From contig NZ_JAMQKA010000025.1 in the NCBI RefSeq assembly GCF_031569985.1, positions 1-64,000 on the forward strand: DNA of 64,000 nt, in the 5' to 3' direction. Below, one piece after another: positions 45,676 to 53,416 of the stretch. Made by a program: the position numbers and the translations under genes. The notes under the pieces were generated by a model. That model was not told the DNA's origin and did no database searches. It saw only the letters and a list, made by a program, of their open reading frames with translations. The number at the start of each line of letters is the position of its first letter. Position 1 is the first letter of the stretch. The DNA comes from JAMQKA01 sp031569985. GTDB taxonomy: Bacteria; Bacteroidota; Rhodothermia; Balneolales; Balneolaceae.

Positions 45676-45710
45676 GTACTAAGGCCATAAGGAGTGCATG
45701 GCCTTAGTAC
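45676..45710. repeat. Perfect 13-bp hairpin near the Ku gene
   Basis: GTACTAAGGCCAT (45676-45688) and ATGGCCTTAGTAC (45698-45710) are exact inverse copies across a 9-nt loop. It lies downstream of the secreted protein gene at 45739 and upstream of ku. No T-run follows, so terminator function is only possible. Confidence 0.55.
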
Positions 45711-45738
45711 CTTAATGCTGAAAAATTAAACTCCGTTA

Positions 45739-46263
45739 TCACGTTCGGGAGAGCTTATTGATACGATTACCGGAATGGTCAAAAAACAGTACCTGTTTCA
45801 AATCACCCTGACGGAGCTTTACTTCATATTCCGTCTTTTGGCGATCAAAGTCATTGACAACAATTTTGTTATTAGTCATTGTCCAACCAGTAAATTCGGT
45901 AGCTAACTGGCGTCTTATGACAAACGGGAGTGGCCAATCTTTACGGATGTATACACTATTAATCAGGGCTCCTTTCTTTGAATATCTCGCATAAAGGTCC
46001 ACTCTTTTGGTATGACTCTCAATCACATAATAGGTGATATTAAAGGGATTAAGTTCTCCATTTTGTTTTACATTTGAATATTTTTTCAGACTCTCAACAT
46101 TCAAAAAATTGGGAAAGTCATCCTCCTCAATTACCGACAGGGCAGTACTCGGTTTTATTTGACTAACCTTTGCTTCAGTGCAGGTACAGTCCTGCGCATT
46201 AACTGAAAGAGTTATGAAAAACAAACTACCGATTATTAAGACGATAGTTTTAATTGGTTTCAT
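45739..46263 (-). CDS. Secreted protein of unknown function
   Basis: The 174-residue protein has a signal peptide (MKPIKTIVLIIGSLFFITLS, cleavage near NAQDC). The mature N-terminus carries two close cysteines (DCTCTEAK) that could form a disulfide or bind metal. The rest is beta-rich (NPFNITYYVIESHTKRVDLY, ARYSKKGALINSVYIRKDWP) and resembles small periplasmic YD- or beta-barrel-type domains, but I do not recognise a family. It is alone and divergent from the ABC-F gene. Confidence 0.6.
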   Translation of the reverse strand: MKPIKTIVLIIGSLFFITLSVNAQDCTCTEAKVSQIKPSTALSVIEEDDFPNFLNVESLKKYSNVKQNGELNPFNITYYVIESHTKRVDLYARYSKKGALINSVYIRKDWPLPFVIRRQLATEFTGWTMTNNKIVVNDFDRQKTEYEVKLRQGDLKQVLFFDHSGNRINKLSRT

Positions 46264-46540
46264 TGTTTAATCCTGAGTAATTAAACTCATTTAGTTTTTA
46301 TTGTGTGTTTGATAAGAAGGGTCTCAGACAGTAAAGTCTTTTAAAAAAACTTTCTGGGGAGGCTTAACTTGGTATCAACACTAATTTATCATTATGTCAA
46401 ATCAGATACTACACATTTTTAAAAAATCACTACTATTAGGATTACTACTTATGATCCTGTGATTTTCTTCCAGTATTTGAATACCTTCCATGCTTCCAAA
46501 AATAACCCTGATATCGCAAGCGTATCTTTGCTGACAACTT

Positions 46541-48442
46541 ATGACATACCTTTCAACCGAAAACCTTTCCAAACACTACGCCGACAAACAGCTGTTTGAG
46601 GGTCTCTCATTTGGTATATCCAGGGGGGACAAAACGGCCTTGATTGCTGAAAATGGTACCGGCAAGACCACCCTCCTTAGGATACTGGCTGGTAAAGAGA
46701 CCCCGGACGAGGGCAAGGTCATGATCCAGAATGAGATCAAGGTCGGCTACCTGGAGCAGGATCCACAGCTTGACGATGAGAAGACGATCCGTAGCTACAT
46801 TGCAGAGAGCGACAACGCGATGGTGCGCCTGATCCAGAACTACCACGATGCAGCCGATGCCCAGGCGCAAGACTATAACGAAGAAACTCAAAAGGCGTTT
46901 GAAAAAGCGGCGGCAGAGATGGAAGCGGCAGAGGCGTGGGATTATGAGCAGCGTATGGAGCAGATCCTTGGCAAGCTAAACATTCATGACCTGGACCAGG
47001 ATATTGCTACCCTCTCCGGCGGCCAGCAGAAACGGGTGGCGCTTGCATTTGCTATCCTTGGGGATCCCGATCTGTTGATTCTTGATGAGCCAACCAACCA
47101 CCTTGATTTAGATATGATAGAGTGGCTTGAAGATTTCCTGATCCAGAGCAATATGACGCTCCTGATGGTGACCCATGACCGTTACTTCCTGGACCGCGTC
47201 TGTGATCACATCCTGGAGCTGGACGGCAATAAACTGTATCACCATAACGGCAATTACCAGTACTTCCTGGAGAAGCGTGCAGAAAGGCGTGAAATAGAGC
47301 GCAAAAAGACCCACAAGGCGAAGCAGCTCTACAAGCAGGAACTGGAGTGGATGCGTCGTTCTCCCAAGGCCCGTACCACCAAGTCGAAATCGCGCATAGA
47401 TGATTTTCATGATATAAAGGAACAAGCCGATGATGGCCGGGTGGCACCGGAACTGCGACTACAGATGGATATGCAGCGGATGGGCGGTAAGATCCTTGAG
47501 TTGATTAACGTGTCAAAAAGCTATGGAGAGCAGGTAATCCTGGACAGTTACGACTACGATTTTGACAAGGGGGAACGAATTGGTGTCATTGGTGGTAACG
47601 GGGTGGGAAAGAGTACCTTTCTGAAGATCCTGACCGGTGAAGAAGGGATCGACTCCGGGAAGATACGGACCGGTGAGACGATAGCATTTGGTCATTATCG
47701 GCAGGAAGGCCTGGAATTTGATGAAGAGCAGCGCGTGATCGATGTTATACAAGAAGAGCGCAAGATTATTGAACTCGCCAACGGCAATAAGATTTCTGCC
47801 TCTCAGTTCCTGGAGCACTTTATGTTTACACCCGAGATGCAGTACACGCCGGTAGCAAAGCTGAGTGGCGGTGAAAAACGGAGACTGGCCCTGATGCTGG
47901 TACTCATCCAAAACCCCAACTTCCTTATCCTGGATGAACCTACCAATGACCTGGACCTTCTGACCCTCAACAAGCTAGAAGAGTTCCTTATGGGTTTTGA
48001 GGGCTGCCTTATCTTGGTTTCACACGACCGGTTCTTTATGGACAAGCTGGTAGAGCATTATCTCGTATTTGAGGGTGACGGGGAGATCAGGGATCACCAC
48101 GGGAGCTACGAGGAATACCGAGAGCAGCGCCAGCAGGAAGAGCTGGCGCGGAAGAGAGCCGAACGCGAAGCCAAGAAAGAGCAAGGCACAAACGGCCAAA
48201 AAAGCCCTTCCTCTTCAACCAGTAGCCAAAAGTTGAGTTATAACGAGCAGCGGGAGTACAACAAGCTGGAGACCCTTATTGCAAAACTTGAAAAAGAGAA
48301 AGAAGAGCTGGAAACCCAGATCAGCAGCGGTGAGCTGGACCACCAGGAGTTGCAGGAGAAGTCCAATCGCTATAACGAGATCACCCAGGAGATTGAAGAA
48401 CGAACCGAGCGCTGGTTTGAGCTGGCTGAGCGGGCGTCCTGA
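46541..48442 (+). CDS. ABC-F family ATPase (Uup/EttA-like)
   Basis: ABC-F proteins have two ABC cassettes without membrane domains and act on ribosomes. The 633 residues contain Walker A AENGTGKTTLLRILAG (about 36-51) with signature LSGGQQKRVALAFA and Walker B LLILDEPTNHLDLD, a linker with KAKQLYKQELEWMRRSPKAR, and then the second cassette with GGNGVGKSTFLKIL, LSGGEKRRLALML and FLILDEPTNDLDLLTL. The C-terminus is a long coiled coil (YNKLETLIAKLEKEKEELET), typical of the Uup branch. The exact ribosomal role is not visible in sequence. Confidence 0.9.
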   Translation: MTYLSTENLSKHYADKQLFEGLSFGISRGDKTALIAENGTGKTTLLRILAGKETPDEGKVMIQNEIKVGYLEQDPQLDDEKTIRSYIAESDNAMVRLIQNYHDAADAQAQDYNEETQKAFEKAAAEMEAAEAWDYEQRMEQILGKLNIHDLDQDIATLSGGQQKRVALAFAILGDPDLLILDEPTNHLDLDMIEWLEDFLIQSNMTLLMVTHDRYFLDRVCDHILELDGNKLYHHNGNYQYFLEKRAERREIERKKTHKAKQLYKQELEWMRRSPKARTTKSKSRIDDFHDIKEQADDGRVAPELRLQMDMQRMGGKILELINVSKSYGEQVILDSYDYDFDKGERIGVIGGNGVGKSTFLKILTGEEGIDSGKIRTGETIAFGHYRQEGLEFDEEQRVIDVIQEERKIIELANGNKISASQFLEHFMFTPEMQYTPVAKLSGGEKRRLALMLVLIQNPNFLILDEPTNDLDLLTLNKLEEFLMGFEGCLILVSHDRFFMDKLVEHYLVFEGDGEIRDHHGSYEEYREQRQQEELARKRAEREAKKEQGTNGQKSPSSSTSSQKLSYNEQREYNKLETLIAKLEKEKEELETQISSGELDHQELQEKSNRYNEITQEIEERTERWFELAERAS

Positions 48443-48590
48443 TTCTTCAATTTAAAGCCCCCAATTACTGGCTAAAAGTTTGTAAAATGTCTGGCTAGCC
48501 GATACTAATTAGGGCATCCTCACGAAAGCTCAATGTTTTGTATACCAACAACTTAGGTAAGTAATACCCTCTCACAAGCTCATAAGCCTC

Positions 48591-48669
48591 TCAAGAATCT
48601 TGAGCAGTAAGGTCAAGAACCTTGAGCAGTAATGTTAAGAGTCTTGAGCAGTAATGACAAAACCTTTGA
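48591..48669. repeat. Four-copy array of 13-bp palindromes, exact 22-bp period
   Basis: Units start at 48591, 48613, 48635 and 48657, with core TCAAG-AAT-CTTGA degrading to ACAAAACCTTTGA in the last copy. All spacers read GCAGTAAGG or GCAGTAATG. A weak fifth copy may precede. The array lies 31 bp before the GGCCGCATG hairpin, the mirror of the 19111-19216 arrangement. Confidence 0.8.
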
Positions 48670-48700
48670 GCAGTAAGGGTAGCCCGTTTGTTCAAAAAAA

Positions 48701-48730
48701 GGCCGCATGCCGTTTAACTGACATGCGGCC
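48701..48730. repeat. GGCCGCATG hairpin beside the 22-bp array
   Basis: GGCCGCATG (48701-48709) and CATGCGGCC (48722-48730) form the same 9-bp stem seen at 19061-19091, with a 12-nt loop. A run of seven A precedes it, so on the minus strand it is followed by T-rich sequence and could act as a terminator there. Confidence 0.75.
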
Positions 48731-48871
48731 GTTAACTATGTAATGGTCTGTACAAAGTACATCCTTACAGAATAATTTATATTGGCTGTTTTGGGTGGAT
48801 CGGGTTGTTAGGGAGTGTTGGATTGTTGGTGCCCTGGTTGTTCTTTTTTTGCTCTTATTACTGTTAGGGGT

Positions 48872-48901
48872 GTTACTTTTTTTAGTGATAAAAAAAGTAA
48901 C
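48872..48901. terminator. AT-rich hairpin downstream of the transposase gene
   Basis: GTTACTTTTTTTA and TAAAAAAAGTAAC are perfect inverse copies around GTGA. It lies 57 bp beyond the transposase stop on the minus strand and ends in an A/T tract. Terminator function is likely but the element may also belong to a dispersed repeat. Confidence 0.5.
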
Positions 48902-48957
48902 CCAAAAAGGTACTGTGTCTAAAGTCAAGCCCTACGATTGGGTTTTACCTAAACAAT

Positions 48958-50001
48958 TTAAGCAGCTTGAGTAATTTGCTGGTAATGGAACTCCTCGTCA
49001 TAGGACTGCCCAGATTTCCACAAGCTGTAGATTAACAGCAGGAGTTTGCGCATGACGGCGACCAGAGCAATCTTTTTATGATTGGGATGTCGCTCGACCA
49101 GTCGCTGATAGAACGCCCGCAGGGCCCGGTTGTGCCGGCTGGCCGCCAGGGCGGGCATATACAAGGCCCGCCGGATATGCACATTGCCCTGCTTGGAGAT
49201 CTTAGTAGCTGCCTGCCGAGTGCCGGATTGCTCAAAAACGACGTCCAACCCGGCATAACTGGCCAGCTGATTACGGTTGGTGGTCAGGGCAAATCCGTTG
49301 GTCTCGGCGATCACCTGCAGCACAGTTCCTCGCCCCAACCCGGTGATTTTTCCTATGCGCCGGATCGGCTCTGCCAGCTGCTCCTGGGAGGACCACAGGG
49401 CCTCCAACTGCCGGTTGATCTGGGAAATATAGTCCTCAATTTGCCGGATATGGTCGGTCAGTCGCCGGAGGCTGCTTTCCGGATGGTTCCAGGCCCGCTG
49501 GGCGGCATGCCGTTGGTTTTTCAGCTGCGTGCGCTGTTTTTTTAGTTGCCCTCGCTCCCGCAGCAGCGCTTTGATCTGGCGTAGTAGCTGGCTGGGGGGC
49601 TGCCACCGGCGGGGCTGTCGCTCCAGCCCATAGCGGGCCAGCAGGCGGGCATCGATGGCATCCGTTTTGGATTTGATCGGCAAGCTTTTGGCGTAATTCT
49701 TGGCCCGCCGAGCAACCAACACACAAACGCGGAAGCCCTTTTGGTGCAAGAAATAGGCGAACTCTTCGTAATAGACCCCGGTGGCTTCCATGATGAACCA
49801 TAGCTCGGACAATTCGGTGTGGGATTGCAGCCACTCCAGCAGATTGGCAAATCCCTGCTGGGTGTTCGGGAAGCTTCTGCAGGGCGTGTAGGCCAACTGA
49901 TGGTCGGTCCTCCGCGTCCCTAATCGAACCTCCAGGGTTTCAGAAGACACGTCAATTCCGACGGACTGCTGTTGAATCTGATCAAAATTAATGGTATCCA
50001 T
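48958..50001 (-). CDS. IS110-family transposase (DEDD plus Transposase_20)
   Basis: I chose the internal ATG giving MDTINFDQIQQQ; an upstream ATG nine codons back is also possible. The 347-residue protein has the RuvC-like DEDD domain (SVGIDVSSETLEVRLGTRRT; IMEATGVYYEEFAYFLHQKG; SKTDAIDARLLARYGLERQP). It also has the C-terminal Transposase_20 domain with LASYAGLDVVFEQSGTRQAA, then TKISKQGNVHIRRALYMPAL, where the Ser of ISKQGN is the likely catalytic serine. IS110 recombinases are guided by a bridge RNA from the non-coding flank. The gene is intact, so the element may still be active. Confidence 0.95.
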   Translation of the reverse strand: MDTINFDQIQQQSVGIDVSSETLEVRLGTRRTDHQLAYTPCRSFPNTQQGFANLLEWLQSHTELSELWFIMEATGVYYEEFAYFLHQKGFRVCVLVARRAKNYAKSLPIKSKTDAIDARLLARYGLERQPRRWQPPSQLLRQIKALLRERGQLKKQRTQLKNQRHAAQRAWNHPESSLRRLTDHIRQIEDYISQINRQLEALWSSQEQLAEPIRRIGKITGLGRGTVLQVIAETNGFALTTNRNQLASYAGLDVVFEQSGTRQAATKISKQGNVHIRRALYMPALAASRHNRALRAFYQRLVERHPNHKKIALVAVMRKLLLLIYSLWKSGQSYDEEFHYQQITQAA

Positions 50002-50028
50002 AGGATAATAGTCACTTGTTATTCGCAT

Positions 50029-50260
50029 TGGCTAGGCTATATGTTGAGGAAACGGCTTTTTGCTTGACTCACGGAAAAATACGAGCTCGACTGCAGGTCG
50101 GCTCTTTGTACTGGTTGAGTATAAAAGCCCGAGGAGAGGGAGCTTGAAGCTTTTTGACAGCCTCTTCGACAGGAAGGGCTTAATCACCGGCTGCTCTCCT
50201 ACAGAATCCTCTGGGCGAACACCTCATGCAGCTGCATGAGGTGTTCGTGTTTATAACAAC
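50029..50260 (-). ncRNA. Candidate bridge RNA (seekRNA) region of the IS110 element
   Basis: In the IS110 group a bridge RNA that pairs with target and donor DNA is encoded upstream of the recombinase gene. This flank is unusually structured: a GAGC-T-CGAC / GTCGGCTC hairpin with loop TGCAG at 50083-50104, a GGGAGCTTGAAGCTTTTTG fold near 50149, and the 32-bp palindrome at its far end. Location and structure fit, but I cannot show the guide loops without an empty site. Confidence 0.4.
50216..50247. repeat. Perfect 32-bp palindrome
   Basis: CGAACACCTCATGCAG (50216-50231) is followed directly by its exact reverse complement CTGCATGAGGTGTTCG (50232-50247) with no loop. As DNA it is a cruciform or dyad site; as RNA a very stable hairpin. 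It lies at the outer end of the IS110 flank and might be the target palindrome or part of the bridge RNA. Confidence 0.8.
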
Positions 50261-50428
50261 CTAAATTATTTAACCTTCCTCAATACACCATTAACATATG
50301 AATCACCGGCTCAGGTAAACTTGACCTGAAGGGCACTCCGTTCCGCTAAAAAAATCGCAGATTTTTTCTTAACGCTCCATTCCGTTTCCTTCCTGGCGGT
50401 CAGCTTTTCCAAGGCCGGGTGGGGCCTT

Positions 50429-50463
50429 TTGACCTTTCAACCTTGGACTTTAGGACATTCGGT
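50429..50463. repeat. Heptamer tandem repeat (TTGACCT type)
   Basis: Units in register: TTGACCT, TTCAACC, TTGGACT, TTAGGAC, ATTCGGT. A second heptamer run (TTTCAAC, CTTAAAC, CTTCTGA, CTTTCGA) is at 50504-50531. Confidence 0.55.
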
Positions 50464-50471
50464 CTTTTTGT

Positions 50472-50503
50472 TCAACAATTCAACATCTCAATAACTCAAC
50501 AAC
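50472..50503. repeat. Octamer tandem repeat (TCAACAAC type), first block
   Basis: Four 8-bp units: TCAACAAT, TCAACATC, TCAATAAC, TCAACAAC. Confidence 0.6.
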
Positions 50504-50536
50504 TTTCAACCTTAAACCTTCTGACTTTCGACCTGC

Positions 50537-50564
50537 CCAAAATGGTTTCTTAACTCTTCGGCTC
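50537..50564. repeat. Repeat shared with 18026-18053
   Basis: AAATGGTTTCTTAAC here is the exact reverse complement of 18038-18052, and the flanking bases are also similar. Confidence 0.5.
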
Positions 50565-50646
50565 CGTTCTCTTTCCAGCGAAATTTACATTAGCGGAGGG
50601 GAGTTATGAATTATGAATTTAGAAGAAGATATGGCTAATAATCCAA

Positions 50647-50725
50647 TCAACAGCTCAACGCCTCAACAACTCAACAGCTCAACGCCTCAACAACTCAACA
50701 GTTCAACACCTAAACACTTCAACAG
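50647..50725. repeat. Octamer tandem repeat (TCAACAAC type), second block
   Basis: Nearly ten 8-bp units run from 50647, arranged as a 24-bp higher unit: TCAACAGC, TCAACGCC, TCAACAAC, repeated twice exactly and then in a diverged third copy. The block ends five bases before the stop of the pilin-like gene. Confidence 0.75.
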
Positions 50726-50729
50726 GTTA

Positions 50730-52046
50730 CTATTTCCAGTAGCTTATTTTGTATTGCGACTGCTGGCTCTGCAGGTCCGGCAGTTCGGAGTCGAACTCTC
50801 GCTCATAGATCACCTGGGCAGCCCCTGATGCCGAGAAATTCTCGGCCACCATCGCTCCTCTTACTTTAGCCGACCCAGTGAGTTCAATGTTGGCATTGGG
50901 AGCGTAAAAGGCGCGGGAAATGGTTTCAGCATCCCCCGAGATGGTAACATTGTCTCCGCCGGTAATAATGTTACCCTGGATGCCACCCGACCCTGTAATT
51001 TCAAGGTCAGCCTCCCTGGTGTAGATGCCCGAATTAAAATTGGTTGCCCCGGCAAAATCGAGTTCTTCCGTCCCCCTGTGATATACGAACGCCTTGTTTT
51101 GGTTACGATCGGCATTCAACGTGCTGCTCCCGTTGAAATTCAACTTATCCTCAACAAAAATCTCCAGCTTCCCGTCCCCCTCAACTTTAATATGGCCCTG
51201 CTGTATATCCATGTCCCCGACATGCAGGATGCGGTCCTGGTCACTGGTTTGGATTGTCAGGGTGGCATTACCGGTAATCTTTAGCTCCGGGATATACTGG
51301 CCTTCATAACTTGATGGCAGCATAGGAGGCGTTGCGGGCCAGGCGGAAACATGCATTGAGCTGGCAATGGAATTCTTGGGTGGAAAGTTGGGAAATTTTG
51401 GAAGTTCATAATTCGCTGGCGTGGGAAGGTTGGTAACACTCTTTCCCACGTTTCCATTTTGGAAATTAGCCTGGTTTACTACCGTAGACGGATCCCCGCC
51501 CGGACCGATGGCAAGGTTACTGTCTATGCTTGTAGACCATGAGAGATCCACCGCATTAGCCGTTGTTGCATTGGTTCCAGCATGCCCCGCTATACGAGAA
51601 CTGCCCGTCAGATCCATACCCGAACCCGAAAATACGGCGAATGGCAGGTCGGGATTCCATTCAGATCCGCTGGTATTCATCTCCACTTCAACCTGGTAGG
51701 TTTGCTGGCCTACCCGGGCAACGGCGTTGACAATTAGCAGCGTATCTCCCTGGTTGTGGACGGCTACCCTGTATTCTCCCTTCATCTCATCCCAGGAAGC
51801 ATAACTGTTCAGGGAGGGATGGGTAAAAGTTTGACCGGCCGGTGGCTGGAATGTCTGATCGTTGGAATCTCTTATTTTCTGTATGGCGACCAAGGCCGTG
51901 CTCTGAGCGATATTTTTAGCCTGGCTGCCATTATAGGACTCCACCAACTGCTGCTGGGCCGTATTGAGGTTGCTTTGCAGACCCGAACTATAGGCTATCA
52001 GGGCAAAGGTCATCGTCATTACAAGAATTACAGCGTATCTACCCAT
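50730..52046 (-). CDS. Pilin-like secreted protein with a repeating beta-helix-like C-terminal domain
   Basis: The 438-residue protein has a short basic start (MGR) followed by a hydrophobic helix (YAVILVMTMTFALIAYSSGL), like type IV pilin-like and PilX-type minor pilin segments, but without an obvious prepilin cleavage site. Residues about 130-420 have a Gly/Asn-rich, strand-turn pattern (SGSGMDLTGSSRIAGHAGTN; LEITGSGGIQGNIITGGDNV; YAPNANIELTGSAKVRGAMV) that resembles the DUF7305 or polymer-forming cytoskeletal-type beta-helix. It is the last of three co-directional genes spaced by 6 and 17 bp. It probably acts outside the inner membrane. Confidence 0.65.
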   Translation of the reverse strand: MGRYAVILVMTMTFALIAYSSGLQSNLNTAQQQLVESYNGSQAKNIAQSTALVAIQKIRDSNDQTFQPPAGQTFTHPSLNSYASWDEMKGEYRVAVHNQGDTLLIVNAVARVGQQTYQVEVEMNTSGSEWNPDLPFAVFSGSGMDLTGSSRIAGHAGTNATTANAVDLSWSTSIDSNLAIGPGGDPSTVVNQANFQNGNVGKSVTNLPTPANYELPKFPNFPPKNSIASSMHVSAWPATPPMLPSSYEGQYIPELKITGNATLTIQTSDQDRILHVGDMDIQQGHIKVEGDGKLEIFVEDKLNFNGSSTLNADRNQNKAFVYHRGTEELDFAGATNFNSGIYTREADLEITGSGGIQGNIITGGDNVTISGDAETISRAFYAPNANIELTGSAKVRGAMVAENFSASGAAQVIYEREFDSELPDLQSQQSQYKISYWK

Positions 52047-52063
52047 AGCAGATCAGTGTGTAC

Positions 52064-52555
52064 TTAGAGTTGTGACATATGTTTATTCCTGAGGTAGATC
52101 GATTTCTCTGCCATTCCCTGGTATCGCTCACTGTTGTTGCCGACCTCTTGGTTGGGACGGCTTTCGGTAACCACTCGCACCTGCAGCATGATTTCGGAAG
52201 GCTCCAGCGTGAACTCTAAGTTGGATAGCTTGGCCGGATAGCTCGTGGTGTCATTTGGAGAGCCGTCAGCATACTCTGTGGCCACTTTCATGTCCCTTCC
52301 CTCTTGGTATATATGAACCGTATCCTGGTTGAACTTGGAATATCGGAGGTGCGGCCCACTGGCCTGTATCACATCTGTCAGGCCTCGCATTTCATGCTGC
52401 ACAATATTAGCAGAAGTGTTAGCAAAATACTGCAGCTCATATGTGAGCCTGTTTTCTACGGTTGAGTCAACAATCAGGGAATTTGTGGTAATAATAATCC
52501 CCATAAGCATCGCCACAATGACGGGCGGAAGGACAATATCTATCGTAACGTTCAT
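52064..52555 (-). CDS. Small membrane-anchored pilin-like protein
   Basis: The 163-residue protein has a single N-terminal hydrophobic helix (IVLPPVIVAMLMGIIITTNS) and an extracytoplasmic domain with coiled-coil start (ANTSANIVQHEMRGLTDVIQ). It then has beta strands (LSNLEFTLEPSEIMLQVRVV). This resembles minor pseudopilins of type II or IV secretion or TadE-like proteins, but I see no classic G/E5 prepilin motif. It sits between two other genes of the same type in an apparent operon. Confidence 0.6.
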   Translation of the reverse strand: MNVTIDIVLPPVIVAMLMGIIITTNSLIVDSTVENRLTYELQYFANTSANIVQHEMRGLTDVIQASGPHLRYSKFNQDTVHIYQEGRDMKVATEYADGSPNDTTSYPAKLSNLEFTLEPSEIMLQVRVVTESRPNQEVGNNSERYQGMAEKSIYLRNKHMSQL

Positions 52556-52561
52556 ACCCTC

Positions 52562-52975
52562 TTAATCTATATTACTGATTGCGGCTTCGTACTGGGCCCG
52601 CTGCCGATATTCCGATCCATTTCGTCCATACACGGTGATTGTCCCCTTTTTGCCAACCACGTTGTGTTTCAGTTCCTGCTCAGTAATATGAATGGTTGCA
52701 TAAAGCGTATCTCCCATCGTAGTGACCTTCTCCAGGCGGCGGTTGGGATCGGTAACGTCGTCATAGTCGCCATACACATCCTCTGCATTTTCATAGTTTG
52801 AGGCCTGTGAATAAAACTCATCGGCTAGCGACTCCCCGTAGTTAATGGCATTGATATATTTTTGCTGATCCAGGTTTTGCTCTACAGCCTGTACGTAATT
52901 TCTGTTCACATTGAGCGCAGTGATCATGAATAGCACGATTGCTGCCAACGTCAACAGCGTTTGCCCCGAAGCCAT
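52562..52975 (-). CDS. Small membrane-anchored pilin-like protein
   Basis: The 137-residue protein begins MASGQTLLTLAAIVLFMITA, a short polar start and one transmembrane helix, then a helical YVQAVEQNLDQQKYINAINY and a beta-rich end (GDTLYATIHITEQELKHNVV, then GKKGTITVYG). It is probably the first gene of the three-gene pilin-like operon. Structural similarity to pseudopilins is inferred from layout only. Confidence 0.6.
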   Translation of the reverse strand: MASGQTLLTLAAIVLFMITALNVNRNYVQAVEQNLDQQKYINAINYGESLADEFYSQASNYENAEDVYGDYDDVTDPNRRLEKVTTMGDTLYATIHITEQELKHNVVGKKGTITVYGRNGSEYRQRAQYEAAISNID

Positions 52976-53416
52976 AATGTAAAGTGGTTATTACTATGCT
53001 AATTAGTGACGAGCGATTGGAAATAATGCCCAGAATGCGCTCTTGTACGCTCATCCTTACAGCATATTTATTGTGTCGATAATTCCAGCAAATCATAGGG
53101 TACAAAATAATTGGCAGAGTTCAAGAATCCGGCACAGACTTAATAACTTTTAAAAGTTAATTTTCCCTTTCTTTTATTGTCATTTAAATATTACTGCAGA
53201 AGTATGGTTCTGCCCCTATTAAAATTATAGACCATTTATGACACCTAATTTTCTAGTAAAGCCAACTCATTTCTGTTATTGAGCTATCTCATTGATCTCA
53301 TATAAAAAAGGCAGCCCGTCGCAAGGCTGCCTTTTCCGATTCGTGATGTTATAATCACTTCTGTTATTACAGGTTCTGGTTAAGAACCAGGTCTTTAGAT
53401 CGTGGCTGCTATCGCA
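52976..53416. other. Intergenic region with katG terminator
   Basis: This 441-bp gap lies between the pilin-like operon start and the katG stop. It holds the terminator at 53308-53333, listed separately, and the promoter of the pilin-like operon. I see no gene. Confidence 0.45.
53308..53333. terminator. Rho-independent terminator downstream of katG
   Basis: AAGGCAGCC (53308-53316) and GGCTGCCTT (53325-53333) form a 9-bp stem with an 8-nt loop. A-runs and T-runs flank the stem, so it can act in both directions. It lies about 85 bp after the katG stop on the minus strand. Confidence 0.8.

Larger units (their letters stand above)
48443..48957. other. Non-coding stretch with array, hairpin and IS flank
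   Basis: There is no gene. It holds the 22-bp palindrome array, the GGCCGCATG hairpin and, next to the transposase stop, a perfect AT hairpin. A GTTACTTTTTTTA-type hairpin followed by AACCCAAAAAGG is common at gene ends in Bacteroidota. Confidence 0.6.
48958..50250 (-). mobile_element. IS110-family insertion sequence (edges not defined)
   Basis: The element comprises an IS110-type transposase gene and a long non-coding region upstream of its start, as in the IS110 group. IS110 elements lack clear terminal inverted repeats, so I cannot fix the ends from one copy; the given range covers gene plus likely upstream flank. The sequence shows no other passenger gene. Confidence 0.6.
50029..50729. 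other. Non-coding flank and repeat block
   Basis: Between the transposase start and the pilin-like gene there is no supportable gene. The left third is the IS flank. The right part is a patchwork of dispersed pieces: GGGCACTCCGTTC (shared with 62814), a TTAACGCTCC piece, heptamer units, octamer units and GTTTCTTAAC (shared with 18038). Confidence 0.6.

Noticed and set aside
48591..48669. CRISPR array
   Set aside because: The same reasons apply: 13-bp units, constant 9-bp spacers, no cas gene.
50613..50828. Small gene reading SSTPQQLN repeats
   Set aside because: The repeats come from the octamer array and the rest is antisense to the pilin-like gene end.
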